NCBI GenBank assembly: GCA_027019175.1
Contig: JALUXB010000019.1
Location: forward strand, 1 to 64,000
Length of the DNA: 64,000 bases
Source of the DNA: Sulfurovum sp.
GTDB lineage: Bacteria; Campylobacterota; Campylobacteria; Campylobacterales; Sulfurovaceae
Direction: 5' to 3'
Below, one piece after another: positions 43,845 to 52,529 of this stretch. The translations under genes and the position numbers were made by a program. Below the pieces are notes generated by a model. The model was not told the origin of the DNA and made no database searches. It saw only the letters and a program-made list of their open reading frames with translations. Position 1 is the first letter of the stretch; each line of letters opens with the position of its first letter.

Positions 43845-45326
43845 CTATGCAATCAGCGGTTTATCCATTTCTTCCGGGATCGGCAATCCCATCAGTTTAA
43901 GCACTGTAGGCGCAATGTTGTTGAGACCGCCCCCCTCTTTGACCTCACTGACACCATCTGCAAGAATGTAACACCAGACATCTCCTACGGTATGGTTTGT
44001 CAGCACATGCCCCTGTCCGTCGCACATCTCTTCGCAGTTGCCGTGATCGGAAGTCAGTACAACGGCGTAGCCCGCCTCTTTGGCTTTAGCGATGATTTTT
44101 CCAAGTTCCGTATCTACCGCTTCAACTGCCTTCTTTGCTGCATCATAGTTACCCGTATGCCCAACCATGTCACCGTTTGCAAAGTTGACCACAATAAAGT
44201 CATATGCTTCATCCATAGCCGTACGTACCGCCTCACCTACTTCAGGGGCAGACATTTCCGGTTTAAGATCATAGGTCTTTACATCAGGGCTGGGAACAAG
44301 CACACGGCTCTCGCCTACCATCGGCTCTTCGATACCGCCGTTTAAAAAGAAAGTTACATGCGCATATTTTTCCGTTTCTGCTGTATGCAGCTGCCGGAGT
44401 CCTGCATTGGAGACAACTTCTGCCAGTGTATTTTTGGGCGCCTCCTTGGGAAAGAGTACCGGGTAGGGGAATGATGCATCATACTGCGTCATGGTCGCAA
44501 TATGCAGCGGAATGTAGGTTCGTTCAAATGCATTGAAGTCAGGATCACCCAATGCTGTTGTGATTTCACGCACCCTGTCGGAACGGAAGTTGGTCACAAT
44601 AACCGCATCCCCCTCTTTCATGCCGTCATATCCTGCAAAGGCTACCGGTTCGATGAATTCATCAGTCTCTCCCTTTCCGTAACTTGCCTCAATATATGCT
44701 TTGGGAGAAAGATCGGTCTTCGGTTTGGCTTCGGCAATAGCACGATACCCTTTTTCAACACGTTCCCAGCGGTTATCCCTGTCCATCGTATAGAAACGTC
44801 CGCCAATCGTTGCAATTTGAATATCTTCATCGCAGATCGCTTCAATCTGCTCCAGATACTGCACGGCAGAAGTTGGACTGACATCCCTACCGTCTGTGAT
44901 GAGATGCAAAAAGACCTTTTTGCCTCTTGCTTTGGCCAACTTTGCAAAACCGATGGTGTGTTTGATATGTGAATGAACCCCGCCGTCACTCATCAGTCCG
45001 ATCAGATGCACACGGTCACTGGTTTCAAGAATATTTTTAAGTACTTCATTCTGCTCAATGCTGCCATCTTCAAGCGCCAGAGAGATTTTCACAAGATCCT
45101 GGTAAAGCACCCTGCCTGAACCGATCGTCATATGCCCGACTTCAGAATTTCCCATTTGCCCCTCGGGAAGTCCTACACTTAATCCATACGTAGAAATAAG
45201 CGCTCGGGGAACATTCTCCAATGCTTCAAAAGTCGGTTTTTCCGCATCAGCAAACGCATTGCAGGCACTTTCGGGTTTGTGCCCGATACCGTCAGTGATA
45301 ATCAGTAGTGTTTTCTGTGTATCCAT
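43845..45326 (-). CDS. gpmI: 2,3-bisphosphoglycerate-independent phosphoglycerate mutase
   Basis: A 493-residue alkaline-phosphatase-fold, metal-dependent mutase that swaps 3- and 2-phosphoglycerate. IITDGIGH holds a metal-binding Asp, [14 protein letters not shown] the phosphorylated serine, and [14 protein letters not shown] and [11 protein letters not shown] more metal ligands. I start at ATG 45326; the track's 51 extra residues come from an inverted repeat region. Confidence 0.95.
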   Translation of the reverse strand: MDTQKTLLIITDGIGHKPESACNAFADAEKPTFEALENVPRALISTYGLSVGLPEGQMGNSEVGHMTIGSGRVLYQDLVKISLALEDGSIEQNEVLKNILETSDRVHLIGLMSDGGVHSHIKHTIGFAKLAKARGKKVFLHLITDGRDVSPTSAVQYLEQIEAICDEDIQIATIGGRFYTMDRDNRWERVEKGYRAIAEAKPKTDLSPKAYIEASYGKGETDEFIEPVAFAGYDGMKEGDAVIVTNFRSDRVREITTALGDPDFNAFERTYIPLHIATMTQYDASFPYPVLFPKEAPKNTLAEVVSNAGLRQLHTAETEKYAHVTFFLNGGIEEPMVGESRVLVPSPDVKTYDLKPEMSAPEVGEAVRTAMDEAYDFIVVNFANGDMVGHTGNYDAAKKAVEAVDTELGKIIAKAKEAGYAVVLTSDHGNCEEMCDGQGHVLTNHTVGDVWCYILADGVSEVKEGGGLNNIAPTVLKLMGLPIPEEMDKPLIA

Positions 45327-45355
45327 ACTCTCTTCTTCCCTCACAACGCGCCATC

Positions 45356-45443
45356 GTACTTTTTTGTCCGGTGCATTCAAGATGCATCCAAACCTGCCAC
45401 GGAACTTGCCGTTGGCGATGTCCGGGCACTGGACAAAAGAGTA
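45356..45443. repeat. Inverted repeat between gpmI and mraY
   Basis: The left arm (GTACTTTTTTGTCCGGTGCA, from ~45357) and the right arm (GGGCACTGGACAAAAGAGTAC, to ~45443) are near-perfect reverse complements about 20 bp long, with an inner TGCATTCAAGATGCA hairpin. It is unlike the GTAG-type REPs. It lies in the divergent gap between gpmI and mraY, where promoters should be. Confidence 0.6.
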
Positions 45444-45527
45444 CCATCCAGGCACTGCGCTGTTTTTTATTGAAATCATAGTAAAATAAGCTTTTGTACA
45501 CCTAAATCTTTATCACGAAAGACTGTT

Positions 45528-46586
45528 ATGCTCTATACCATCTCCCAACTTTTCGATATCAACCTTTTTGGCTACATCACCGTACGTGCCGGCTTTGCCT
45601 TTATGATCGCTTTTATTTTCACCCTGATCGCAATGCCGAAATACATCCGCTGGGCAGCATCCAAAGAGGCCAATCAGCCTATCAGCAAATTCGTCAAGGC
45701 ACACGAGGGCAAAAGCAAAACAGCCACTATGGGGGGCGCTGTCTTTTTAACAGGTACTCTCCTTGCCGCACTCCTAACGGTCAACCTTGCCAACCCCTAC
45801 ATCTGGGGCGGCATCATCACTCTTGTGGGCTTCGGTGCCGTAGGCATGAAAGACGACCTCGGCAAGATCCTCTCGGGAGACAACCTTGAGGGTCTCAGCC
45901 CAAAAGCAAAAATGGCACTGCTTGCCGTCATCGCGTCAGCAGCGACCGGATTGCTCATTTACACCGGTTTCCCGACAGAGTTTTACATCCCATTTTATAA
46001 AAAACCGCTCTTTGACATGGGCTTTTTTGCAATCTTCTTCTGGGTCATCATCTTCCTTGCAACCACCAATGCCGTCAACCTTACCGACGGACTGGACGGA
46101 CTGGCTACAGTACCGAGCATCATTGCACTCTTTACACTGGGAATCATTGTCTACATTACCGGACACGCTATCTTCTCAAGCTACCTGCTCATTCCCAATA
46201 TCAAAGGGGTTGGGGAGGTCATGATCCTCGCAGCTGCTCTTGGCGGCGGGCTCATGGGCTTTTTATGGTACAACGCCTACCCCGCCGAAATCTTCATGGG
46301 TGATACCGGCAGTCTCGCCATAGGCGGCTTCCTTGCCTATCTTGCTATCCTCGGGAAAAGTGAAGTGCTGCTTGTTCTCATCGGCTTCATCTTCGTCATC
46401 GAAACCATTTCGGTCATTGTCCAGGTAGCCAGTTTTAAACTTCGCGGAAAACGCGTCTTCCTCATGGCTCCCATCCACCACCACTTCGAACTCAAAGGCT
46501 GGCCTGAGAACAAAATCATCGTCCGCTTCTGGATGATCGCCTTTATTACGAATATTTTGGCACTGATCAGTTTCAAGTTTAGATAA
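45528..46586 (+). CDS. mraY: Phospho-N-acetylmuramoyl-pentapeptide transferase
   Basis: A 352-residue polytopic enzyme that makes lipid I from UDP-MurNAc-pentapeptide and undecaprenyl phosphate. Conserved stretches: [22 protein letters not shown] (catalytic DD), [29 protein letters not shown], and [31 protein letters not shown] in a loop resembles the REP-encoded peptide in MurD, but its DNA is not palindromic. murD follows across a BIME. Confidence 0.95.
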   Translation: MLYTISQLFDINLFGYITVRAGFAFMIAFIFTLIAMPKYIRWAASKEANQPISKFVKAHEGKSKTATMGGAVFLTGTLLAALLTVNLANPYIWGGIITLVGFGAVGMKDDLGKILSGDNLEGLSPKAKMALLAVIASAATGLLIYTGFPTEFYIPFYKKPLFDMGFFAIFFWVIIFLATTNAVNLTDGLDGLATVPSIIALFTLGIIVYITGHAIFSSYLLIPNIKGVGEVMILAAALGGGLMGFLWYNAYPAEIFMGDTGSLAIGGFLAYLAILGKSEVLLVLIGFIFVIETISVIVQVASFKLRGKRVFLMAPIHHHFELKGWPENKIIVRFWMIAFITNILALISFKFR

Positions 46587-46618
46587 TTAAGTTAAACACT
46601 GGGCACTGAGGGGTTCGC

Positions 46619-46711
46619 GTAGGGTGCGATATTTCGCACCTTCATATCGTTGATCAAAAATAACCGCTACTATTACCATACACTTCAAGGGTGCGTGACT
46701 ACGCACCCTAC
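46619..46711. repeat. BIME between mraY and murD
   Basis: Arm 1 at 46619-46640 (GTAGGGTGCGATATTTCGCACC type) and inverted arm 2 at 46690-46711, 49 bp apart. Just left is CACTGGGCACTGAGG, a weak heptamer-like stretch. Element C follows 73 bp to the right. Confidence 0.85.
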
Positions 46712-46764
46712 GAAAACAGCAACATTGTGCTAAAATCACAAAACATACTATAAAAGAGCGGACA

Positions 46765-48078
46765 ATGAATACCCCATCAAAAAAAGCATCGCAAAGCGAT
46801 GTATACCAACACTCCTCACTCCTCACTCCTCATTCCTCACTATCCAAACAAAGTATCACTTTGTTTGGATATGGTTTGACCACCAAAGCCATTGCCAAAA
46901 AGCTTGGCGGGGGCTGCACCTTCTTTGACGATAACTGCAAGGAATCCTACACCGATGATATGGGAAACCGTATTCTGCCTTCACACCTCTTCGACCCGGA
47001 CACAAGTGAACTGGAAATTACCACCCCCAGTCTCAAACCCGATCATCCCCTCATTAAAAGTGCAAAGCATCTGTTGAGTGAATACGACTACTTTCTTGGC
47101 AGGGTATTGTCGGGGGACAACACCCTGCAAAAAAAACCGTTCACAGTTTGGATTAGTGGCACCAACGGTAAGACCACCACGACACAGATGCTCACCCATC
47201 TCCTTGAAAAACGCGGTGCGGTAAGCGGAGGAAACATCGGTACACCCTTGGCAGAGCTGAATCCTGAAGCGAACATCTGGGTACTGGAAACAAGCTCTTT
47301 CACTCTCCACCATACCCGCTACGCTTCCCCCAACATCTACCTTCTGCTTCCCATTACTCCCGACCATCTTGACTGGCATGGAACACCGGAAGCCTATGAG
47401 GCGGACAAACTCCGCCCGCTTAAAATGATGCAAGAAGGGGAACTGGCACTCGTTCCAAAAGGGCTGACTCTTCCTGAAACCGATGCCTTTGTCGTTGAAT
47501 ATGACAGCAATGATTTTCTTTGTGAATACTTTGGCCTCGATGCTTCACAACTCAACTATCGGGGTGCTTTTTTACAAGATGCTCTACTCTCGCTGGCCAT
47601 TGCCAAAGTACTGTTTGACGAAACAGACTACAACCTGCTTAACCGTTTCAAACGTGATGCCCACCGACAGGAAGAGTTTACCGATGCCAAAGGGCGCCTT
47701 TGGGTCAATGACTCCAAAGCAACTAACCTCGATGCGGCAGTACAGGCCGTCAAAGGGTATGCCGACCGTCACATCCACCTTATCATTGGCGGTGATGACA
47801 AAGGAGTTGACCTTACACCCCTTTTTAAACTTATTGCACCAATGGACATCACCCTTTACAGCATTGGCGCCAACAGCGAAAAAGTAAGAGCACTCTCAGA
47901 AAAATTCGGCATCGATCTCAAAGAGGCCGGTACACTTGAGAATGCCGTAAGAATGATAGATAAGGTTCTTGATGAAAAGAGCATCGCACTGCTCTCCCCT
48001 GCCGCAGCAAGTTTTGATCAGTTCAACTCCTATAAACACCGAGGTGAAGCGTTTGTTGATCTTGTGAAAGCACTTTGA
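46765..48078 (+). CDS. murD: UDP-N-acetylmuramoylalanine--D-glutamate ligase
   Basis: 437 residues; adds D-glutamate to UDP-MurNAc-L-Ala in the cytoplasm. ISGTNGKTTTTQML (ATP loop), LETSSFTLHHTRY, ITPDHLDWHG and LWVNDSKATNLDAAVQAV are Mur ligase signatures. The first ~28 residues (SKKASQSDVYQHSSLLTPHS) are encoded by repeats, and GRVLSGDNTLQKK before the ATP domain by a REP. No start downstream of the repeats fits, because SITLFGYG begins the true N-terminal fold, so the extension seems really translated from ATG 46765. Confidence 0.92.
   Translation: MNTPSKKASQSDVYQHSSLLTPHSSLSKQSITLFGYGLTTKAIAKKLGGGCTFFDDNCKESYTDDMGNRILPSHLFDPDTSELEITTPSLKPDHPLIKSAKHLLSEYDYFLGRVLSGDNTLQKKPFTVWISGTNGKTTTTQMLTHLLEKRGAVSGGNIGTPLAELNPEANIWVLETSSFTLHHTRYASPNIYLLLPITPDHLDWHGTPEAYEADKLRPLKMMQEGELALVPKGLTLPETDAFVVEYDSNDFLCEYFGLDASQLNYRGAFLQDALLSLAIAKVLFDETDYNLLNRFKRDAHRQEEFTDAKGRLWVNDSKATNLDAAVQAVKGYADRHIHLIIGGDDKGVDLTPLFKLIAPMDITLYSIGANSEKVRALSEKFGIDLKEAGTLENAVRMIDKVLDEKSIALLSPAAASFDQFNSYKHRGEAFVDLVKAL
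46785..46871 (+). repeat. Element C, heptamers and 14-bp hairpin inside the murD 5' coding end
   Basis: Element C (GCATCGC-AAA-GCGATG, then TATACCAACA) at 46785-46810. Then CTCCTCA three times and TTCCTCA (46812-46839). Then TATCCAAACAAAGT (46841-46854) and its exact reverse complement (46858-46871), with a 3-nt loop. All of it is translated as residues ~7-36 of MurD. Confidence 0.8.
47103..47127 (-). repeat. Subtype-B REP inside murD
   Basis: GGTATTGTCGG...CAACACCCTG in the orientation opposite to the gene, slightly decayed (CTG replaces CTAC, avoiding a problem codon). It is read in frame as RVLSGDNTL, between the UDP-binding and ATP-binding domains, where an extra loop should be tolerated. 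Confidence 0.75.
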
Positions 48079-48110
48079 GCATTAAAAATGCAAAAAGTGC
48101 TTGATTTCTA

Positions 48111-48139
48111 AATATTCTTTAAGGTTACATAGCTATAAT
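48111..48139 (+). promoter_or_regulatory. Promoter of tRNA-Phe
   Basis: TTGATT at 48111-48116 and TATAAT at 48134-48139 are 17 bp apart, ending 23 bp before the tRNA 5' end. Good sigma70 match. Confidence 0.7.
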
Positions 48140-48162
48140 TTCATCCACTTCACAACAACAGT

Positions 48163-48238
48163 GGCTCCGTAGCTCAGTTGGTAGAGCAATGGATTGAAAA
48201 TCCATGTGTCGGCGGTTCGATTCCGTCCGGCGCCACCA
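48163..48238 (+). tRNA. tRNA-Phe (GAA)
   Basis: 76 nt with encoded CCA. D-arm GCTC-AGTTGGTA-GAGC, anticodon arm ATGGA-TTGAAAA-TCCAT (anticodon GAA), variable GTGTC, T-arm GGCGG-TTCGATT-CCGTC. The acceptor stem GGCTCCG/CGGCGCC pairs except at position 4:69, a U-C mismatch where A69 would be expected. No other gene is attached. Confidence 0.95.
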
Positions 48239-48464
48239 TTTTAAACCCTTCAAATCATGAACTTTTCATAAAAATATCCAGACTAACATAAATCTTCATT
48301 TATCTATGACTGTAGGTAAGGTACCTTCTCTTTTATTAACCAATCCATTGATATTTTGCTAATACGATACACTTTTCCTACCAGTTTAGTGATTCACCAT
48401 AAAAACAAAAATAGCCAATACACGGTCACTTTCCTGAATGTTTCTTTAAATCAGCAGTAAAATC

Positions 48465-48546
48465 TTGATATACATCAAGAATATTAACAATTTATTAACT
48501 TTTTGTTTATTTTTATTGACATACCGTTTTCTTTTCTGTTATGATT
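48465..48546 (+). promoter_or_regulatory. FNR/CRP-type box and sigma70 promoter of the porin gene
   Basis: TTGATATACATCAA (48465-48478) is a perfect TTGAT-N4-ATCAA FNR-family site. The promoter TTGACA (48517-48522) and TATGAT (48541-48546) follow with 18-bp spacing. The box centre would sit ~81 bp before the predicted start of transcription, a spacing in phase with activation by FNR-type proteins. The rest of the 48240-48464 gap is AT-rich with nothing recognisable. Confidence 0.7.
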
Positions 48547-48575
48547 CACTTATCATTACTATAAGGAGAAATAAA

Positions 48576-49793
48576 ATGAAAAAGACGCTTTTACTTTCAG
48601 TAGCAGCTTCAGCAATGCTGATGGCGGGTGGGGATATTGCCCCGGTAGTACAGGAGGAAGCTCCGGCAGCATCAGAGTTCCTGATCTTTAACAACATCTA
48701 TGCAAAAGGTGAGATCAGACCAAGATATGAGTATGTCGATGTATCAGATAATGGGCTTGATAAAGCCGATGCCTATACCAACAGACTGACACTCGGTATT
48801 GGTGCAGACTTCATGCAAATTGACGGTCTTTCTGTTTATTTGGAAGGTACCAATGTTATGGGTTCAGGAGATTTTTTCAGTACTAATAATAATAAGGTAA
48901 ACTATGAAACAGTAGTTGATCCTGATCAGACAAGAATCACACAAGCCTATATGGACTACAAATTCAGTGATACACTTATCCGTGTCGGTCGACAGGGTGT
49001 TAACCTCGACAACCAGCGTTTCATAGGTACTGTCAACTGGAGACAAATGCCGCAGACTTATGATGCTGCTGCTATCATTAACAACTCTATTGATAACCTG
49101 AGCCTGATGGCTGCATATGTATGGAGAGTAAACAAAGTAAATACAACTGACTTTGATACAAATACTGTGCTTCTGCATGCAGCATATACTTTTATGCCGG
49201 AACTGACACTCACTGCCTATGACTATATTGTTGAAAACTTTGCAGATACCTACGGAATCGCAGCAACCGGTAAAGTTGCAGTGGGTGGAGCAAATGTGAC
49301 TTACCGTGCAGAGTATGCTCATGAAAAAGATCCAAGCAACGGTACAGGAAAAGCAGACGCAGATTACTATAATCTACAAGCAACTGCAAATATGAGCGGT
49401 TTCCTTGTAGGTGCACAGTATGAAGTACTTGGAGCTGGAGATAATAATGGGAACGGTGCTTTTTATACACCACTTGCAACACTCCATGCACATAATGGTT
49501 GGGCTGATATCTTCCTTGGCGGTACACCACTTAATGGTCTTGTTGACGTAAATGGTATGGTTGGATACAAAGCAGAAGGATTTGGAGTTGCAAAAGTAAT
49601 TTACCACGATTTCTCTTCAGACAAAGGAAGTACAGACTATGGTACAGAGTGGGATGCACTTTACAAAAACAAAATTCCTGGGGTAAAAGGTCTTACTGGT
49701 ATGCTGAAAGCTTCTTGGTATAATGCAGACCAATACAAAAAAGACACAACAAAATTCTGGGTAATGCTCGACTACAAGTTCAGCACCAAGTAA
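48576..49793 (+). CDS. Major outer membrane porin (alginate-export/Opr type)
   Basis: 405 residues with signal peptide MKKTLLLSVAASAMLMAGG. The mature part is a beta-barrel: GEIRPRYEYVDVSDN, NRLTLGIGADFMQIDGLSVYLEG, DTLIRVGRQGVNLDNQRFIG, ending WVMLDYKFSTK with the usual aromatic terminus. AAGGAGAA precedes ATG 48576; the track's 37-residue extension is leader DNA. Codon use (many GTA, AGA) differs from neighbours, as in highly expressed genes. Selectivity unknown. Confidence 0.85.
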   Translation: MKKTLLLSVAASAMLMAGGDIAPVVQEEAPAASEFLIFNNIYAKGEIRPRYEYVDVSDNGLDKADAYTNRLTLGIGADFMQIDGLSVYLEGTNVMGSGDFFSTNNNKVNYETVVDPDQTRITQAYMDYKFSDTLIRVGRQGVNLDNQRFIGTVNWRQMPQTYDAAAIINNSIDNLSLMAAYVWRVNKVNTTDFDTNTVLLHAAYTFMPELTLTAYDYIVENFADTYGIAATGKVAVGGANVTYRAEYAHEKDPSNGTGKADADYYNLQATANMSGFLVGAQYEVLGAGDNNGNGAFYTPLATLHAHNGWADIFLGGTPLNGLVDVNGMVGYKAEGFGVAKVIYHDFSSDKGSTDYGTEWDALYKNKIPGVKGLTGMLKASWYNADQYKKDTTKFWVMLDYKFSTK

Positions 49794-49907
49794 TTTTAAA
49801 AATAGCGAACCACTCTTTCTCTGAAAGGGTGCTCGCCCCCTTCCCTTTCTTTCTTCCCATTTATGCTATACTTCCATCATATATAACCCCATTTTTAACG
49901 GATACCT

Positions 49908-51221
49908 ATGTCAAAAAAACTACACCTTGTCAGCCTTGGCTGCACCAAGAACCTCGTCGACTCTGAAGTCATGCTCGGGCGGCTGCAAGAGTACGAGATC
50001 ACCGACGACAACACCGAAGCGGACGTCATCATTGTCAACACCTGCGGTTTCATCGATGCGGCAAAAGAGGAGAGCATCAATACCGTGCTCAATCTTCATG
50101 ACGAACGCAAGAAAGACTCTGTACTGGTCATGGCAGGCTGCCTCTCGGAGCGCTACAAAGAGGAGCTGATGCAGGACCTCCCCGAAATCGACATCTTCAC
50201 CGGAGTGGGTGACTACGAAAAAATCGATGCACTCATCGCCAAAAAACAGAGTACCTTCTCTCCGGAAGTTTACCTTGCTACCGAAGAGAGCGGCAGGGTC
50301 ATCACAGGTTCAAACTACCATGCCTACATCAAAATAGCCGAAGGGTGCAACCAGCAGTGCAGTTTCTGTGCCATTCCAGGCTTCAAGGGTAAGCTCCACT
50401 CGCGAAGCCTTGAATCGATTGTCAAAGAGGTGACCATGCTTGCGCAAAAAGGCTTTTTTGACTTTTCCTTTATCTCACAGGACAGCTCGAGCTACGGGCG
50501 TGACATGGGACTCAAGGACGGCCTGCGTGATCTCATCAAAGCAGTAGAAGCCGTCGAGGGGGTACGAAGTGCCCGCATCCTCTACCTTTACCCCTCTACC
50601 ACTACATTCGAGCTCATCGACGACATTGCCGACTCGAAAGTCTTTCAGACCTACTACGACATGCCCATCCAGCATATCGACGACCGTGTGCTCAAAACAA
50701 TGAAGCGCGGCTTTGGCGAAAAGCAGACCATCGCCCTGCTTGAGCATATGAAGAGCAAACCGGATGCTTTTATCCGTACTTCTGTCATCGCCGGGCATCC
50801 GGGAGAGAGTGAAGAGAGTTTCCAAAAACTCTGTAACTTCATGGAAACTTTCGGTTTCGACCGCTTTAATGTCTTTGCCTACTCCAACGAAGAGACTACT
50901 GCCGCCTACACAATGGAACAGCTACCGCAAGAAGTTATAGAAGCGCGTACCCTAAAACTGGGGGAGATCGCAGAAAAGACGACAAAGGCTTCTCTTGAAA
51001 AAATGGTCGGCAAAACGGTTGAACTTGTCATAGACGGCGAAAGCGATGAACATGAATTTCTCCTCTCTGCACGTCCACTGCAATGGGCCGTCGATATTGA
51101 CGGAGAAGTACTTGTGAATGATACGAACGATCTCCCTGTAGAATATGGCAAATTGTATAAAGCGAAGATCACTGAGTTGGCAGGCATGCAGCTTTTGGCA
51201 ACGCTGATTAGTGAGGAATAA
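49908..51221 (+). CDS. rimO: Ribosomal protein S12 methylthiotransferase
   Basis: A 437-residue radical SAM enzyme that adds a methylthio group to an S12 aspartate. The UPF0004 domain starts HLVSLGCTKNLVDSEVMLG, the radical SAM motif is GCNQQCSFCAIPGFKGKLHSR (CxxxCxxC), and a TRAM domain closes it. Distinguished from the MiaB at 54015 by NLVDSE and FKGKLHSR. tilS follows across a BIME. Confidence 0.95.
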   Translation: MSKKLHLVSLGCTKNLVDSEVMLGRLQEYEITDDNTEADVIIVNTCGFIDAAKEESINTVLNLHDERKKDSVLVMAGCLSERYKEELMQDLPEIDIFTGVGDYEKIDALIAKKQSTFSPEVYLATEESGRVITGSNYHAYIKIAEGCNQQCSFCAIPGFKGKLHSRSLESIVKEVTMLAQKGFFDFSFISQDSSSYGRDMGLKDGLRDLIKAVEAVEGVRSARILYLYPSTTTFELIDDIADSKVFQTYYDMPIQHIDDRVLKTMKRGFGEKQTIALLEHMKSKPDAFIRTSVIAGHPGESEESFQKLCNFMETFGFDRFNVFAYSNEETTAAYTMEQLPQEVIEARTLKLGEIAEKTTKASLEKMVGKTVELVIDGESDEHEFLLSARPLQWAVDIDGEVLVNDTNDLPVEYGKLYKAKITELAGMQLLATLISEE

Positions 51222-51240
51222 TGTATATCCCTCTTATCTG

Positions 51241-51316
51241 CAGGGAGTTGTTCCTTGACAACACCAATAACCACAAACCTTATTTACAATTGGTGTTGTG
51301 AGACACAACACCCTAC
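51241..51316. repeat. BIME, subtype B, between rimO and tilS
   Basis: Arm 1 at 51241-51265 (GGGAGTTGTTCCTTGACAAC, decayed) and inverted arm 2 at 51292-51316 (GGTGTTGTGAGACACAACACC then CTAC). A degenerate element C (AAAGCATAAACGATGAAACC) follows at 51317 and contains the tilS start codon. Confidence 0.8.
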
Positions 51317-51328
51317 AAAGCATAAACG

Positions 51329-52327
51329 ATGAAACCTGAACTACTCACTACTCACTGCTCACTGCTCACTAAAAAAAACTTATTGGCTTTCTCTTCCGGC
51401 ATTGATTCTTCTGCACTCTTTTTTCTCCTCATAGAAAACAATATCAAATTTGATATTGCCATCGTTGATTACGGCTTACGTAAACAGAGCAACGAGGAGA
51501 TACAGCACGCCAAAGCTCTGGCAAGACAGTACAACCTTACTTGTCATACAGCAACAGCACCAAAATTCACATCACATTTTGAACAGCAGGCACGTGCCTT
51601 TCGTTATGCTTTTTTTGAGAGCCTCATACGAGAATACCACTATGATAATTTACTGACTGCCCATCAACTCAACGACCGGCTGGAATGGATGCTGATGCGG
51701 CTTGCCAAAGGTGCTGGTGTGGTAGAGATGACCGGTCTGGAAGCTGTAACACAGAAAAAAGGCTACACACTGCTGCGTCCACTGTTAGACTACAGCAAAG
51801 ACGAACTGCTGGCTTACCTTAATGTGAATAAGCATCCCTATTTTGTCGATGAGAGCAACAGCGACGAACGATACGAGCGTAACGCTTTTCGCAAACATTT
51901 CTCCGATCCGATCATTGCCAAATACAAAGAAGGCATCAAACGTAGTTTTGATTACCTTGAAACGGACAGGGAACAGCTTCTTTCAGGCTATGAAACTATG
52001 TATCACGAAAAAGAGCTCTATGTACTCAGAATATATGATTCAAAAGTGAAAACAAGGGCAGTCGACCGAACCCTTAAACGGCTTGGCTACCTTCTCTCTG
52101 CCGCACAGCGTCAGGAGATTGCTACAAGTGATTCTCTTGTCATCGGTCGTACATGGGCCGTTGCGTATCAAGAGAAGGTTCTCTACATCGCCCCTTACCT
52201 CACTGCCGATATGCCCAAAGACTTTAAAGAACAATGCAGAATCAACAAAATACCGTCAAAAATAAGACCCTATCTCTTCAAAGCGAAGATCGATCCGGAA
52301 ACAATACGCCAATTACACCATCCGTAG
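51329..52327 (+). CDS. tilS: tRNA(Ile)-lysidine synthase
   Basis: 332 residues; puts lysine on C34 of tRNA-Ile(CAU) using ATP. The PP-loop reads LAFSSGIDSSAL (family SGGxDSS, here SSGIDSS). HQLNDRLEWMLMRLAKGAG is the second conserved region. Residues 5-14 (LLTTHCSLLT) are encoded by four 7-nt repeats (51341-51368), and a perfect 20-nt palindrome (CAATATCAAATTTGATATTG, 51439-51458) follows in coding sequence. The stop TAG is the REP head at 52324. Confidence 0.92.
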   Translation: MKPELLTTHCSLLTKKNLLAFSSGIDSSALFFLLIENNIKFDIAIVDYGLRKQSNEEIQHAKALARQYNLTCHTATAPKFTSHFEQQARAFRYAFFESLIREYHYDNLLTAHQLNDRLEWMLMRLAKGAGVVEMTGLEAVTQKKGYTLLRPLLDYSKDELLAYLNVNKHPYFVDESNSDERYERNAFRKHFSDPIIAKYKEGIKRSFDYLETDREQLLSGYETMYHEKELYVLRIYDSKVKTRAVDRTLKRLGYLLSAAQRQEIATSDSLVIGRTWAVAYQEKVLYIAPYLTADMPKDFKEQCRINKIPSKIRPYLFKAKIDPETIRQLHHP

Positions 52328-52508
52328 GGTGTTGTCCCCCGACAACACCGAAACATCAAACGAAAAACACACAACAATAAATTCAAAGCACATTCAAAAC
52401 ATTTTGGCAAACGCGTAGGGTGCGAAATCTCGCACCTTCATACTATTCTTAAGAAATAACGGTTATTTCTATTTATGCATTTCAAAGGTGCGTGACTACG
52501 CACCCTAC
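52324..52508. repeat. REP (subtype B) followed by BIME (subtype A) after tilS
   Basis: REP-B at 52324-52349 carries the tilS stop codon. REP-A arms at 52415-52436 and (inverted) 52487-52508 form a BIME. A short heptamer-like run (GCACTCA, ATACTTA, ACGCTCA) at 52519-52539 follows and holds the xer stop codon. The whole 202-bp gap is repeats. Confidence 0.85.
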
Positions 52509-52529
52509 AATTTTTTCAGCACTCAATAC

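Noticed and set aside
45880-45910. REP-like peptide ILSGDN in MraY
   Set aside because: The DNA there is not an inverted repeat with a GTAG head; similarity to the MurD insert is only at peptide level and may be chance.
13573-52508. Palindromic repeats as a CRISPR array
   Set aside because: Copies are scattered over many kilobases with no regular spacing, no unique spacers of equal length and no cas genes.
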